Assembly: GCA_947488935.1 (NCBI GenBank)
Contig: CANLBN010000008.1
Location: forward strand, 1-64,000
Direction: 5' to 3'
DNA length: 64,000 nt
Source: an uncultured Pseudomonadales bacterium
GTDB lineage: Bacteria; Pseudomonadota; Gammaproteobacteria; Pseudomonadales; Cellvibrionaceae
Shown here: in pieces, positions 52,767 to 63,534 of the stretch
Layout: every line of letters begins with the position of its first letter
How positions within the stretch are numbered: position 1 is the stretch's first letter
Position numbers and translations under genes: made by a program
Notes under the pieces: generated by a model
Told to the model about the DNA's origin: nothing
Seen by the model: only the letters and a program-made list of their open reading frames with translations
Database searches by the model: none

Positions 52767-52850
52767 ATCAATTAAATGGTGTCATTATTATTGTGATGGT
52801 TGGTAAAACAGAGCTTAACAAAGCCTTATCAATAAGCATGCGCATAGATG

Positions 52851-53837
52851 TTACGCATCTGCCAAAGCGGGCGCAACCGATGATTTTTTAGGAATGAGAG
52901 CTCGGTCCCAGTTGTCACTGGCCCAAGCAAGAATTTCTGTACATTGTTGTAGGCTTTTCTTGTGACCTTTTGCTAATGTCATTAACAAGGTCTTTGGGGG
53001 TGGATGACCTAAAAATCGCAATGCGGCAGTGATGTTGCTTACAGCGAGATCATTGTTGATAGGCGCGGCTTTTGTCTGCTTGCTTAATTTGTGTAGATCA
53101 CTGCCTAATGCCAAAGGCGTATGCCCGTATACAGGGAGTTGTGTTCCCGAAACCGCTGTGTTGCTTGATAAAAGTAAGTAAAGATAGCGTTGCCAATAGC
53201 TTGAGTCGAGTAGATCCTGCCCGCGAATAATATGGGTAATACCTTGAAATAAATCATCAACAACAACGGCCAACTGATAAGAGAATAGGGTGTCTTTGCG
53301 TTTGATAATAAAATCACCAGCAACATCAAGGTTAAGTTGTTGCTGACCTAAAAAAATATCGGTGAATGTCTCGCTGTCTGCTCGCAGATTAGGGTGCTGG
53401 CAGGTATTTACACGCCAAGCAATAGTTGACCCATTAGGTGGAGTTTGGTCTCTACAGTGGCCATCGTAACGCCCTCCGAGGGACGAAATGCGTTGGCGAA
53501 TGCAGTTGCAGGGGTATATAGAGTCTGACAATTGGTCAAAAGCATCCTGGTAGGCATCTAAGCGCTGGCTCTGATATACGATCTTATCGTCCCAAGTGAA
53601 CCCATGGGCTTCTAGTGATTGGATAATGGCATCGCTGGCACCGGCTTCTTCGCGAGGGGGGTCAAGATCCTCTATACGGACCAACCATTTGCCTAGGTGA
53701 GCCCGAGCATCGCAAAAGCTAGCAACCGCAGAGATAAGGGAGCCAAAGTGTAATCTGCCAGAAGGCGATGGGGCGAAACGGCCAATATAGGGTGTAGTCG
53801 CTTTGTTTGGTTTGTCTTTGTTATTGCTCATAGGCAT
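52851..53837 (-). CDS. gluQ: Glutamyl-Q tRNA(Asp) synthetase GluQRS
   Basis: This truncated glutamyl-tRNA synthetase paralog attaches Glu to queuosine of tRNA-Asp. The catalytic GRFAPSPSGRLHFGSLISA, WLVRIEDLDPPREE and a KLSKQT motif are present, with no anticodon-binding domain (328 residues). Metal-site cysteines are at YPCNCIRQR. It lies downstream of dksA, as in many gammaproteobacteria. Confidence 0.95.
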   Translation of the reverse strand: MPMSNNKDKPNKATTPYIGRFAPSPSGRLHFGSLISAVASFCDARAHLGKWLVRIEDLDPPREEAGASDAIIQSLEAHGFTWDDKIVYQSQRLDAYQDAFDQLSDSIYPCNCIRQRISSLGGRYDGHCRDQTPPNGSTIAWRVNTCQHPNLRADSETFTDIFLGQQQLNLDVAGDFIIKRKDTLFSYQLAVVVDDLFQGITHIIRGQDLLDSSYWQRYLYLLLSSNTAVSGTQLPVYGHTPLALGSDLHKLSKQTKAAPINNDLAVSNITAALRFLGHPPPKTLLMTLAKGHKKSLQQCTEILAWASDNWDRALIPKKSSVAPALADA

Positions 53838-53906
53838 AAATATACAATAACTAGAGTTGTATAGCCGTTAAATTGAGTCTGTTATAAGCAAAATATAGGT
53901 AAGGAG

Positions 53907-53962
53907 ATAACATCATATAGCGCTTCTTGTTAAATCGCTTAAAGGCGGCTATATGATGTTAT
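53907..53962. repeat. Perfect 15 bp inverted repeat between dksA and gluQRS
   Basis: ATAACATCATATAGC and GCTATATGATGTTAT are exact complements separated by 26 bp. No T-run follows on either side. It could be an RNA stem in the dksA-gluQRS mRNA or a small mobile-type palindrome. Confidence 0.75.
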
Positions 53963-53987
53963 AGCGGGCTTAATTCCGTGGGTGAAA

Positions 53988-54422
53988 TTAAGCGCCTATT
54001 TGTTTTTCTTTGATCTCTGCTAATGTCTTACAATCTACACATTGTGTTGCTGTTGGGCGAGCTTCAAGGCGTCGAATACCAATCTCTACACCGCAAGCAT
54101 CGCAAAATCCATAATCATCGGCATCGATCTGCTCGATTGTCTTATCAATTTTTTTAATGAGTTTGCGCTCGCGGTCGCGAGTGCGTAGCTCTAGGCTAAA
54201 CTCTTCTTCTTGACTGGCACGATCCGCAGGGTCAGGAAAGTTAGCTGCTTCGTCACGCATGTAACTCATGGTGCGATCAACTTCTTCCATTAGCTCATTT
54301 TTCCACGTAAACAGTAGGTTTTTAAAGTGCTCCCGCTGCTTGGCGTTCATGTATTCTTCGCCTTTCTTTTCCTTATAAGGCTCAAATCCATGTAAAGTCA
54401 GCGTTGCGTTGGTCTTTGGCAT
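53988..54422 (-). CDS. dksA: RNA polymerase-binding transcription factor DksA
   Basis: DksA works with ppGpp in the stringent response. The coiled-coil tip DPADRA carries the catalytic Asp pair. The zinc finger is CDACG...CVDCK, with GVEIGIRRLEARPTATQC between. The 144 residues are close to the 151 of E. coli. The upstream gap to sfsA should hold both promoters. Confidence 0.98.
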   Translation of the reverse strand: MPKTNATLTLHGFEPYKEKKGEEYMNAKQREHFKNLLFTWKNELMEEVDRTMSYMRDEAANFPDPADRASQEEEFSLELRTRDRERKLIKKIDKTIEQIDADDYGFCDACGVEIGIRRLEARPTATQCVDCKTLAEIKEKQIGA

Positions 54423-54736
54423 AAGCTGTATCTCTTGTTAATGCTTTTATTGGCTTAAATTAGCGATTTAACTAGCTAGCGTCGCATTTTAACCGGCGCG
54501 CAACTTACCAGATTTTAATCTTAAGTGCTAGTTATTTCATGCTTGTCGTATAAATAACATACCAGTTTAGATGCTGCCCATTCTCGTATGGTTCAGTCAC
54601 TCGTTTATATATTATGTTAGAGGCTATAAAACAGTTATAGCTAATTGGTGACAATTAGTCCAAATACAATAGTTGGCTGAGAATAAAAGGTTATAAATAA
54701 ACCCCAGTTGCCCTCCTTTTTTGTAATAATAAGACC
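54423..54736. promoter_or_regulatory. Divergent dksA-sfsA intergenic region with two adjacent hairpins
   Basis: GCTATAA/TTATAGC (54623-54641) is followed at once by CTAATTG/CAATTAG (54641-54658, loop GTGA). No T-run follows. I see no convincing promoter boxes and no ORF in this 314 bp gap. Confidence 0.45.
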
Positions 54737-55474
54737 ATGATACTTTCTCCTTCTCTCAAGCAGGCCACCTTTTTGCGCCGTTACAAACGCTTTTTGGCCG
54801 ATATTGAACTGGCCAACGGAGAAATTATAACAATTTATTGCCCTAATACCGGTGCTATGACGAATTGCATGGTGGAGGGAAGCCCTTGTTGGTACTCAAG
54901 TTCTGAAAATACCAAGCGCAAATATCAACACACTCTAGAGCTAGTCACAGCAAGTACGGGTCATTTGGCCTGTATTAATGCGGCAAAAGCTAACGACTTA
55001 GTTAGAGAAGCCATCGAAAATAATAGGATCAAAGAGCTTTTGGGCTATAGCCAGTTAAAAGCTGAGGTGAAATATGGCACTGAAAATAGCCGTATTGATT
55101 TTTTGTTGTCTGACCTTAACGAGCTGGGAGCAGAAAAATTGGCACCTCAAAGAGCAGACTGTTATGTGGAGGTAAAAAGCGTCACGCTCGGGCTTGAAGG
55201 TGGCCAAGGTTTGTTTCCTGATGCTGTTAGCCAGCGTGGAGCTAAACATCTGCGCGAATTGATCGCTATGGTGAAAAAGCAGTATCGGGCAGTACTTGTT
55301 TTTTGTGTGCAGCACGAAGGTATTGAGTGTTTCTCCCCTGCTCGGGAAATAGATCCAGTTTATAGCGACACATTAAAGGAAGCTGTTGATGCAGGTGTTG
55401 AGATCTTGGTCTATAAAGCTCAGATATCGAGCGCAGAGATTGTGTTAGAAAAATCAATACCGTGTAATTTGTAG
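54737..55474 (+). CDS. sfsA: SfsA family DNA/RNA-binding nuclease
   Basis: The 245-residue protein has the N-terminal OB-like part (ATFLRRYKRFLADIELANGE), YCPNTGAMTNCMVEGSPCWY and the nuclease-like ADCYVEVKSVTLG. FPDAVSQRGAKHLRELIAMV then completes the family signature. SfsA was named for sugar fermentation stimulation in E. coli, where it often neighbours dksA, as here. Confidence 0.95.
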   Translation: MILSPSLKQATFLRRYKRFLADIELANGEIITIYCPNTGAMTNCMVEGSPCWYSSSENTKRKYQHTLELVTASTGHLACINAAKANDLVREAIENNRIKELLGYSQLKAEVKYGTENSRIDFLLSDLNELGAEKLAPQRADCYVEVKSVTLGLEGGQGLFPDAVSQRGAKHLRELIAMVKKQYRAVLVFCVQHEGIECFSPAREIDPVYSDTLKEAVDAGVEILVYKAQISSAEIVLEKSIPCNL

Positions 55475-55541
55475 TGTGTTTTTTATTACATTGAGTTTTT
55501 GTGTGATGAAAAAGTATGATTAATTTTTAAAAGGATAAAAA

Positions 55542-56540
55542 ATGGATCCCTTAACACAAGGTGTTATTGGTAGTGTTGCATCGCAACAGTATGCTAAAAA
55601 AAAGTATTTTATAATGGCAACAATACTTGGATTTTTTTCAGGTATGGCTCCCGATTTAGATATTTTAATTCGTTCTGATACCGATCCTCTATTATACATA
55701 GAGTACCATCGCCACTTTACACACTCCTTGGTTTTTATTCCTTTTGGTGGTCTACTTTGTGCGTTATTTTTTTATTATCTATTTGCCAAGCGTACTGGTT
55801 TTGGCTTTAAGCGCACCTGGATATTTTGTACGTTGGGTTATGCAACCCATGCTTTATTGGATGCCTGTACAACCTATGGCACGCAGCTACTTTGGCCCTT
55901 TACTAATACTCGCTTTGCCTGGAATACCATATCAATCATTGACCCTTTATTTACTGCTCCCCTTCTTGGACTAATTATTACTGCGGCTGTTAAACGGAAT
56001 AATTTTTTTTCGCGCTTGGCATTGGTATGGGTTATCGTTTATATATTATTTGGTATCGTGCAACGTGAGCGAGCGGAAGCTATTGGTTGGCAATTGGCCG
56101 AGTCGCGAGGGCATAAACCAACCGAACTTGAGGCCAAGCCAAGTTTTGCAAATCTACTCGTTTGGAAAATTGTTTATAGCACAGAGCAAGGTTATTATGT
56201 GGATGCGGTAAAAGTTGGTGTATCGCATAAAGTTTATGAAGGCGATTATATTAAGAAGCTAGATATTGAAGAAGCGTTTCCTTGGCTCGATGCTAACTCG
56301 CAACAAGCTAAGGATATTGAGCGGTTTCGATGGTTTTCTAATGGTTATATAGCGCTATCGCCTGATCATGCAAATAGAGTCGTTGATATACGTTATTCGA
56401 TGATCCCTAATGAAATTAAAGCGCTTTGGGGTGTGCAGTTAGATCCGTCTAAATCAGGTGATGATCATGTTGAATACATTATCGATCGCAAAAGTGATAG
56501 GGCGACCTTGAATAAACTGTGGTCAATGATTATTGATTAA
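55542..56540 (+). CDS. YdjM/DUF457-family membrane-bound metal-dependent hydrolase
   Basis: A 332-residue protein starts MDPLTQGVIGSVASQQ. Putative metal ligands are in GMAPDLDILIRSD, YHRHFTHSLVF and ATHALLDACTTYGTQLLWPF. There are about four to five helices and a soluble C-terminal domain. The family was annotated as LexA-regulated hydrolases. The substrate is unknown. Confidence 0.88.
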   Translation: MDPLTQGVIGSVASQQYAKKKYFIMATILGFFSGMAPDLDILIRSDTDPLLYIEYHRHFTHSLVFIPFGGLLCALFFYYLFAKRTGFGFKRTWIFCTLGYATHALLDACTTYGTQLLWPFTNTRFAWNTISIIDPLFTAPLLGLIITAAVKRNNFFSRLALVWVIVYILFGIVQRERAEAIGWQLAESRGHKPTELEAKPSFANLLVWKIVYSTEQGYYVDAVKVGVSHKVYEGDYIKKLDIEEAFPWLDANSQQAKDIERFRWFSNGYIALSPDHANRVVDIRYSMIPNEIKALWGVQLDPSKSGDDHVEYIIDRKSDRATLNKLWSMIID

Positions 56541-56626
56541 GGAAGCTATGGGCAGGGTTAAACGAAAAGTGATTTACAACTTGTTCAGAGGTTTTATATC
56601 GACTTCTCCAAAAAGAGATAATAACA

Positions 56627-57583
56627 ATGAATATCGCGGATAGAATAAATGATCTGTATTCGCGCTTTGGCCGTTTGTCAGGCATCACGATCGAGTGCCA
56701 TAAAGACTTAATTGCTATCGGTGTGAATAACACCGTCGCCAGTGCCGAAATATTTTTGCAGGGTGCACAGATTGCTCGGTTTCAACGTAAGGGTGAGTCT
56801 CCAACTCTCTTTTTAAGCAGCCAGTGTGTGTATAAAGAGGGGCAGGCATTGCGAGGTGGTGTGCCTATTTGTTGGCCTTGGTTTGGTGTTTTGCAAAAAA
56901 ATAATGACCAAATCACATCACAATATAAACACCTTGATGCTGCATCAGCCATGAGTCATGGCTTTGTACGACTCATGGAATGGCAGCTTGATAGTGTTGA
57001 TGTGTCAAGTCATGATTTGACTGTATTAGAGTTTAGTTTAGATCTAAATGCCGATAAAAATAGTGCAGAGCCCTTTTATTATAAAAAGTATTGGCCTTTT
57101 GTAACGCAGTTACGTTATCGCGTTGAAATCGGTGAAAGGCTAACCGCAAGCTTTGTAGTATCTAATCAAGGTGCTGAGACGTTTTCTTATACATCAGCTC
57201 TACACAGCTATTTTGCGATTGATCACATTAAAAATGCCATTATTAGTGGTTTTTCAAAAACAGAGTATATCGATGCACTAGATGGCTGGAAGCAAAAAAC
57301 TCAGCTCGAAGACATTGCATTTAATAAGGAAGTCGACAGAATATATAAAAGCGCCCCTCCTAAAATTATTTTAAGTGATCGCAATCGTTTTATAACACTG
57401 ACTAGCGAGGGAAGTAAGAGCACGGTCGTTTGGAATCCGTGGCTTGAAAAGTCCAAGCATTTGTCGCAGTTTGCCGATGATGAATATCAGTCGATGGTCT
57501 GTATAGAGACGGCTAATGCGTTGGATGATAGCGTAACTCTAGCTGCAGGTGAGCAACATGCTCTAACAATCGCTATCTTTTAA
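56627..57583 (+). CDS. D-hexose-6-phosphate mutarotase-like protein (YeaD family)
   Basis: An aldose 1-epimerase-fold protein of 318 residues with LRGGVPICWPWFG, the catalytic His in SALHSYFAI and Glu in VCIETANALDD. It should interconvert anomers of glucose-6-phosphate-type sugars. It stands alone downstream of the YdjM-like gene. Confidence 0.88.
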   Translation: MNIADRINDLYSRFGRLSGITIECHKDLIAIGVNNTVASAEIFLQGAQIARFQRKGESPTLFLSSQCVYKEGQALRGGVPICWPWFGVLQKNNDQITSQYKHLDAASAMSHGFVRLMEWQLDSVDVSSHDLTVLEFSLDLNADKNSAEPFYYKKYWPFVTQLRYRVEIGERLTASFVVSNQGAETFSYTSALHSYFAIDHIKNAIISGFSKTEYIDALDGWKQKTQLEDIAFNKEVDRIYKSAPPKIILSDRNRFITLTSEGSKSTVVWNPWLEKSKHLSQFADDEYQSMVCIETANALDDSVTLAAGEQHALTIAIF

Positions 57584-57607
57584 ACCTTGCACGTGTCTCT
57601 AAAATTT

Positions 57608-58405
57608 CTACTCTTTATAAATGCTCTTATTTTTAATGTCGGTATTGTTGATCAGCGAGACTAATACAAAGCTTAGCAACATTAATAAATACCACGAGCT
57701 TAATTTAGCGAGAGACACTAATTGCCACTGATCAGTTTGGTTGGGGTATATCCAAATATTGGTAAACGTGGCTATGTTTTCTGCAAACCAAATGAATAAC
57801 GCGACCAAAAACCAGCCTACTAATAATGGCATATGTCGATATGTATTGATGACCTTAAAATAAATATGTGTTCGGTAAAATAAAAAAATAGTCGTCAATA
57901 ATAATATCCAGCGTAAATCCCAAATATAGTGATGTGTAAAAAAATTTAAATAAATGAGTATCACTAATATAATAGTGGCAGTTTTGCTGGGATAGTAGGA
58001 ATATTTAAATTCAAAAATCCGCCATACGCGTGCAATATAACTACCTACAGCACTGTACATAAATCCGGTAAATAAAGGTACGTTGCCGATGCCAAAAAAG
58101 TATTCCTCGGGGTATGTCCAAGAGCCAATAGCATCGGAGGTTTTAAATAACTCCATCAACGTCGCAACAAAATGGAACACGATAATAACAATAGATTCGC
58201 GAAGTGTTTCTAGTTTAAAGGTAAGTAAAAATATTTGAAAAGCAATCGCAGCCAGAAAAATAAAGTCGTAGCGATGTAGGCCTTCTATTGGGTACCAATA
58301 ATTGCTGGCAATCATCACGCCTAGTAGAAACCCTCCAAATAAACAAGCATAGGCTTGCTTTAGGCCAAACACCCAAAATTCATAAATAAATTTGTTAAAG
58401 TTCAT
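57608..58405 (-). CDS. DUF817 family integral membrane protein
   Basis: A 265-residue protein with about eight helices and [39 protein letters not shown] and [19 protein letters not shown], which are typical of DUF817. The function is unknown. Confidence 0.88.
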   Translation of the reverse strand: MNFNKFIYEFWVFGLKQAYACLFGGFLLGVMIASNYWYPIEGLHRYDFIFLAAIAFQIFLLTFKLETLRESIVIIVFHFVATLMELFKTSDAIGSWTYPEEYFFGIGNVPLFTGFMYSAVGSYIARVWRIFEFKYSYYPSKTATIILVILIYLNFFTHHYIWDLRWILLLTTIFLFYRTHIYFKVINTYRHMPLLVGWFLVALFIWFAENIATFTNIWIYPNQTDQWQLVSLAKLSSWYLLMLLSFVLVSLINNTDIKNKSIYKE

Positions 58406-58469
58406 CGGTGTATTTAGGCTCTATTTGTCGAGATTCTAAAAAAATATCGACTACTTGCGTAGTCGTTTC

Positions 58470-59282
58470 TTAATTTTTGGTAATTAAATGAATCGCACGT
58501 GAGGCAGCAAGTAAGCCAAAGCTTGCAGTAATCATTGTGCTGGCCCCATAGCCACTGCCACAATCGAGCTTCTCTCCAGCTTCAATAAATGCCTTGCTAC
58601 TGGATGTCTCGCCCTTGTTATCTGGATAGGTCATTGGCTCAGTTGAGTATATCGCTTCGACGTCAAACTTTTGCTCAGTATCGCGACTAAAGCCGTGTTT
58701 TCGGCGCAAGTTATTTCTTATCTTTAAAAACATGGGGTCACCGGGTGTTTTAGTTAAATCACCGTAGGTAATCTTTGAGGGGTCTTTTTTTCCGCCAGAG
58801 GAGCCGATGGTAATAATCGGGTAATTATTTTTTTTACAATAGGCAATAATTTCTGTTTTGTCGATAGCATCGTCAATGGCGTCGAATACTAAAGAGAATT
58901 CAGCCGTAATATATTCTGCGATATTATCCTTGCCTAAAAAATCCTCTATACAGTTTACAATAAGTTCAGGGTTAATCTCTTTTAAGCGTTTGGCCATAAT
59001 CGCAGTTTTCGATTTGCCAATTGTCTCGCAGTTTGTATGTATCTGCCGATTAGTATTGGTCACACAAATTTCATCTAGGTCTACTAATGTAATTTTGCCA
59101 ATACCAGAGCGTACTAGAGCCTCTGCAATCCAAGAGCCTACACCACCAATACCTACAACGAGAATATGGCTGTGTAGTAATTTATGGCATGCCTGTGTGC
59201 CATATAGCCGAATCAGTCCACCAAAACGATGTTGATAGCTTTGGCTAAAGGAAATATTAAAAGCGGCTTTGGTTAAAGGCAT
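58470..59282 (-). CDS. tcdA: tRNA threonylcarbamoyladenosine dehydratase TcdA
   Basis: An E1/ThiF-like ATPase that cyclises t6A to ct6A in ANN-decoding tRNAs, after TsaD (also in this window). HILVVGIGGVGSWIAEALVR, the VDLDEICVTNTNRQ adenylation region and the C-terminal LDCGSGYGASTMITASFG identify it. Length 270 is typical. Confidence 0.96.
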   Translation of the reverse strand: MPLTKAAFNISFSQSYQHRFGGLIRLYGTQACHKLLHSHILVVGIGGVGSWIAEALVRSGIGKITLVDLDEICVTNTNRQIHTNCETIGKSKTAIMAKRLKEINPELIVNCIEDFLGKDNIAEYITAEFSLVFDAIDDAIDKTEIIAYCKKNNYPIITIGSSGGKKDPSKITYGDLTKTPGDPMFLKIRNNLRRKHGFSRDTEQKFDVEAIYSTEPMTYPDNKGETSSSKAFIEAGEKLDCGSGYGASTMITASFGLLAASRAIHLITKN

Positions 59283-59478
59283 AGTAGTGACGGTATAGTA
59301 GTGAAGACATAGCGGAGTGGGAGTTTTGTGGTAGCTAATTAATATTGACCATAATAATGATACTTTTTAAGGAGCGTCTGAAAAACCCTTTACGACGTAT
59401 TCAGACACACCTTAAATCGGAGCAAAGTCAGCGAGATATTTTTAGCGTTAGCTAACCCTATCTTGCTGGCGTGTCTAT

Positions 59479-61170
59479 CTACATTGCAGTTCTCATAAAT
59501 GGACGGTAATCAGGCTCCCAAAAGTTTTCCTCGATAGCTGCGTCGATCATCTCATCACTGACATCAGGGCTGAGTCCATCTTCAATGGCTTGTTTGTAAA
59601 CGAGCTTGGCAATAAATTTGCTGACATTACGAATATCGTTTAAATCAGGTAGTAAGTCGTCTGTACTTTTATTATGTGTCGCTGCATATTCAGCAAGTGC
59701 GTAACTCGATGCCATTAACATTTTATCGGTAACGCGGCTTGCTTTACTGGCAACAACACCAAGGCCAACACCTGGGAATATATAGCTGTTATTACACTGA
59801 GATATTGGGTAGGTTTTACCATTTAACTCGACAGGGTCAAAGGGGCTGCCCGTTGCAACAACGGCGTTACCATTGGTCCATTTTAAAATGTCTTCGGGAA
59901 AGGCTTCTACTTTTGATGTTGGATTTGAAAGCGGGAGAACAATCGGCTTTGCTGTATTGGCTTGCATTTGCTCGATAACTTCTTGAGTAAATAGCCCAGC
60001 AACAGTAGATACTCCGATGATAACGGTAGATTTAGAGTGGGTCACGGTTTCGAGTAGGGTGGCTGTATCGCCGTCAACTCCCCACTCGGTGATGCGCTCA
60101 TCGGATTGGCATAAGCGTAATTGGAAATCTTTAAGGCCGCTCATACTACCAATCACTAGGCCGCGGCTATTCATCATGAAGATACGTCTGCGAGCTTGCA
60201 TGTCGCTTAGGCCTTCGGACACCATTTGTGCAACAATTTGCTCGGCGATACCACAGCCAGCAGAGCCTGCACCACAAAAGGTAATCACTTGGTCTTTAAG
60301 TTCTTCGCCCTTGGTTTTACAGGCAGCGAGTAGCGTGCCCACAGTAACCGCGGCAGTACCTTGGATGTCGTCATTGAAGCAGCAGGCTTTATGGCGGTAG
60401 CGATCGAGCAGGCGATTAGCATTGTGGCCGGCAAAATCTTCAAATTGAATAAGTGCATCGGGCCAGCGTTTTTGAACACCACGAATAAATAGCTCGACAA
60501 ACTCATCGTACGCCTCACCGGTAATGCGAGGGTGTTTGGCACCCATATACATAGGATCATCGATAAGTTCTTGGTTATTTGTACCTACGTCCAGTGTGAT
60601 AGGCAATGTGTAAGCAGGGCTAATACCGCCACAGGCAGAGTAGAGAGCGAGTTTACCAATAGGAATGCCCATGCCACCTAGGCCTTGGTCACCTAGGCCT
60701 AAAATACGCTCACCATCGGTAACAACGATGACTTTAATATTTTGTTTGGTGGCATTGCGTAATATGCGACGAATTTGATCTTTCTCTTCATGGCAAATAA
60801 ACAAGCCTCTATGGCGGCGATAAATCTGAGAAAAGCGCTGGCAAGCTTCGCCCACGGTTGGCGTGTAAATGAGCGGCATAATCTCTTCAAGGTGTTCTGT
60901 TACCAACTTGTAGTAAAGTGTTTCATTGGTATCTTGTATCGCACGTAGGTAAATATGCTTATCCATATTGCTCGTAAAGTCATTGAGCTGGCGGTACGCA
61001 CGATCTACTTGTTCATCAATGGTTTCTATAATACCTGGTATTAAACCTTGTAGATTAAAATCCCGTCGCTCTTCCATGGTAAATGCGTTACCTTTGTTGA
61101 GCAGTGGTGTTTCGAGTAAGGTCGGGCCTGCAAGAGGGATATAAAGTGGGTCTTCATTATTTGTTGACAT
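59479..61170 (-). CDS. maeA: NAD-dependent malic enzyme (oxaloacetate-decarboxylating)
   Basis: It converts malate to pyruvate and CO2. The 563 residues match E. coli MaeA (565). [37 protein letters not shown], the metal-site [17 protein letters not shown] and dinucleotide motif [14 protein letters not shown] are present. [20 protein letters not shown] completes it. A partial inverted repeat (GTCTGAA/TTCAGAC, 59378-59408) lies downstream and may stop transcription. Confidence 0.96.
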   Translation of the reverse strand: MSTNNEDPLYIPLAGPTLLETPLLNKGNAFTMEERRDFNLQGLIPGIIETIDEQVDRAYRQLNDFTSNMDKHIYLRAIQDTNETLYYKLVTEHLEEIMPLIYTPTVGEACQRFSQIYRRHRGLFICHEEKDQIRRILRNATKQNIKVIVVTDGERILGLGDQGLGGMGIPIGKLALYSACGGISPAYTLPITLDVGTNNQELIDDPMYMGAKHPRITGEAYDEFVELFIRGVQKRWPDALIQFEDFAGHNANRLLDRYRHKACCFNDDIQGTAAVTVGTLLAACKTKGEELKDQVITFCGAGSAGCGIAEQIVAQMVSEGLSDMQARRRIFMMNSRGLVIGSMSGLKDFQLRLCQSDERITEWGVDGDTATLLETVTHSKSTVIIGVSTVAGLFTQEVIEQMQANTAKPIVLPLSNPTSKVEAFPEDILKWTNGNAVVATGSPFDPVELNGKTYPISQCNNSYIFPGVGLGVVASKASRVTDKMLMASSYALAEYAATHNKSTDDLLPDLNDIRNVSKFIAKLVYKQAIEDGLSPDVSDEMIDAAIEENFWEPDYRPFMRTAM

Positions 61171-61609
61171 AATAGTATTTGATCACCAATTTGAGTGTAT
61201 GCGGAGATGCCAATAATTTATTGCTCGATATGAATCGATGGCATTAACTTAGCAATATAGCCGTTATTAGAACAACAAGAACCATCCGGGTCCTACCAGT
61301 TTAGTTAAAACAAGTACAAGTAAAAGATGAATGGTGGGTAAAATGTACTCCAAAAAAGCAGAAATGCTTCTTCGTTGCTTGCCTAATGGCTAAATTGTAC
61401 AGTATTGAGCTGATAAATTTAAGATGCCTATGATTATCTGTTTTTCGGTAAGCTTAAATTAGGCCGCAATGGTGATTTGTCGATGCAGCAAAATAAGTAA
61501 GAGAGCCTATACTAGTTGTATAAGGGTTACTTTGCTTATTTTCTGGAGAAGGAACTATCGTTAACGGTAGCTCTCTAACTACATCACAAATTATAATTGA
61601 GATCATTTA
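61171..61609. promoter_or_regulatory. Divergent maeA-msrP intergenic region
   Basis: 439 bp without a supported gene. It contains a weak TATACT (-10-like) at about 61508-61513 on the plus strand and an imperfect palindrome CTATCGTTAACGGTAG about 50 bp before msrP. It presumably holds both promoters and possibly a regulator site. Nothing is strong enough to name. Confidence 0.35.
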
Positions 61610-62569
61610 ATGTCCACATATAATAAAGAATCCATAACATTTAACACCGGCCTGACTGAGAACGACGTTACTGATGAGAGTTTATTCTTAAAGCGTCGTC
61701 ACTTTATTAAGGCGGGAATGTCGCTGTCTGCCATGGCTTATTTCCCCCAATTGGCGATGGCCGCAGCAGGTGATGCTAAATATGCTGGGCTTAAACGCAC
61801 CGTCGATCTTGATCTCGAGCCACATAGCTACAAAGACATTACCAGTTATAACAATTTCTATGAGTTGGGTTACGGTAAAGGTGACCCTATTCGAAATGCA
61901 GCAGCTTTAAAAACAGACCCCTGGAGCGTTACCATCGAAGGTGAGTGCGAAAAGCCAGGCACCTATACGCTGGAAGATATCTTAAAGCCACATGATTTTG
62001 AAGAGCGCATTTATCGTTTTAGGTGTGTTGAGGCATGGTCAATGGTTATTCCTTGGGCGGGTTTCCCTCTGGCAGCATTACTTAAGCGCTTTAATCCTAC
62101 ATCAAAAGCAAAGTATGTTGCCTTTGAGACAGTTTATGACAAAGATGCCCCATTACCCGGTCAACGCCGCAATGTACTCGATTGGCCTTATCGCGAAGGC
62201 TTACGTATGGATGAAGCAATGAATCCACTTACCTTTATGGCAACAGGTATCTATGGCAAGCCACTACCTAATCAAAATGGTGCGCCGCTGCGTTTGGTAG
62301 TGCCATGGAAGTATGGCTTTAAAAGTATAAAATCCGTCGTGAAGATACGCTTTACTGAGACCCAACCAGAGACAAGCTGGAACCTATCAGGCCCGCAAGA
62401 ATATGGCTTTTACTCCAATGTAAACCCAGAGGTGAATCATCCACGTTGGAGTCAAAAACGCGAGCGTGTTATTGGTAAATTATTTAAGCAGCCTACTTTA
62501 AAATTTAATGGCTATGGTGATCAGGTGGCATCACTGTATACCGGAATGGACCTGCGTAAGAATTATTAA
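61610..62569 (+). CDS. msrP: Periplasmic methionine sulfoxide reductase catalytic subunit MsrP
   Basis: A molybdopterin enzyme that repairs oxidised methionine in envelope proteins. A twin-arginine signal ([19 protein letters not shown]) lies about residues 28-47. The Mo-ligand Cys is in [39 protein letters not shown] and [19 protein letters not shown] are family signatures. The 319 residues are typical. Confidence 0.96.
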   Translation: MSTYNKESITFNTGLTENDVTDESLFLKRRHFIKAGMSLSAMAYFPQLAMAAAGDAKYAGLKRTVDLDLEPHSYKDITSYNNFYELGYGKGDPIRNAAALKTDPWSVTIEGECEKPGTYTLEDILKPHDFEERIYRFRCVEAWSMVIPWAGFPLAALLKRFNPTSKAKYVAFETVYDKDAPLPGQRRNVLDWPYREGLRMDEAMNPLTFMATGIYGKPLPNQNGAPLRLVVPWKYGFKSIKSVVKIRFTETQPETSWNLSGPQEYGFYSNVNPEVNHPRWSQKRERVIGKLFKQPTLKFNGYGDQVASLYTGMDLRKNY

Positions 62570-62649
62570 TAGGTAAATTATGTTGTCTGTAATTTCGCGT
62601 AGACGCGTTTTAATATCGGTTAAAAAAGCAATTTATTATTGAGTGACGT

Positions 62650-63354
62650 GTGAGTTCTATTCAGGTTGTACAGACAAGCTTTTACAAAAAGTATAAAGCA
62701 GGCATTATAACTGGGGCTAAATTGCTAATAAGCCTTGGTTGCCTGTTGCATATAGGCTATTTTACAACTGCTCTTTTTTGTTGTGTCGACTTTGCTAACC
62801 CCGTCGAAGAATTGTCCCATGCCACTGGTGAATGGGGTTTACATTTTTTGTTGCTGAGTTTACTTATTACTCCCTTGAGGCGCCATTTTAAGTGGAACGA
62901 TTTATTAAAGTTTCGACGCTTTTTGGGGCTTTGGAGCTTCTTTTATATATTCATTCATTTTTTTGGTTTTATCTTTTTCGATCACTTTTTTAATCTGGCA
63001 TCAATTATAGAAGATATCATCGACAGACCTTACATTGCCGTTGGGTTTGCCGGGCTTGTATTGCTAACGCCTCTTGCAGTGACTTCTTTTAAGCGCTTAC
63101 AAAAAAAGTTAGGCAAACGTTGGTTTAGCCTGCATAAGTTGGTGTATATTATTGCGATACTTGGTGTTGTACATTATTGGTGGTTAGTTAAAGCGGATAT
63201 TTTTTGGCCGGTTATTTATGCACTTGCTGTTGTTGTGTTGCTGGGTGATCGACTGTATTTTTATTGGGTAAAAGATGCCGCGAAAAAGCAGCGTTTGAAA
63301 CCATCGAGCAAAAAAGATACCACAGGACAGCCCAGTGTCATGCCAAAGAGTTAG
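62650..63354 (+). CDS. msrQ: Heme-binding membrane subunit MsrQ
   Basis: It passes quinone-derived electrons to MsrP. A 234-residue protein with about six helices. It has ATGEWGLHFLLLSLLITPLR, FRRFLGLWSFFYIFIHFFGF and WFSLHKLVYIIAILGVVHYW, which carry the heme-ligand histidines of the ferric-reductase-like fold. The start is GTG at 62650, 80 bp after msrP, so the two form one operon. Confidence 0.95.
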   Translation: MSSIQVVQTSFYKKYKAGIITGAKLLISLGCLLHIGYFTTALFCCVDFANPVEELSHATGEWGLHFLLLSLLITPLRRHFKWNDLLKFRRFLGLWSFFYIFIHFFGFIFFDHFFNLASIIEDIIDRPYIAVGFAGLVLLTPLAVTSFKRLQKKLGKRWFSLHKLVYIIAILGVVHYWWLVKADIFWPVIYALAVVVLLGDRLYFYWVKDAAKKQRLKPSSKKDTTGQPSVMPKS

Positions 63355-63534
63355 AGATTTTTAAATAAATCGTCAATGATTTTTGTGAGCTTTGGCAATC
63401 GTTTTTGCTGCCTTAATAGGCGTAGGTAGTTGGTGTTAGCCCCAAGATAGCCCGTTTTCTTCTCACTACAAATACTGCGCAAGTTTTCAACGACCCACTA
63501 GAGATGAATAACCCGAATAATAGAGAATAGAACC

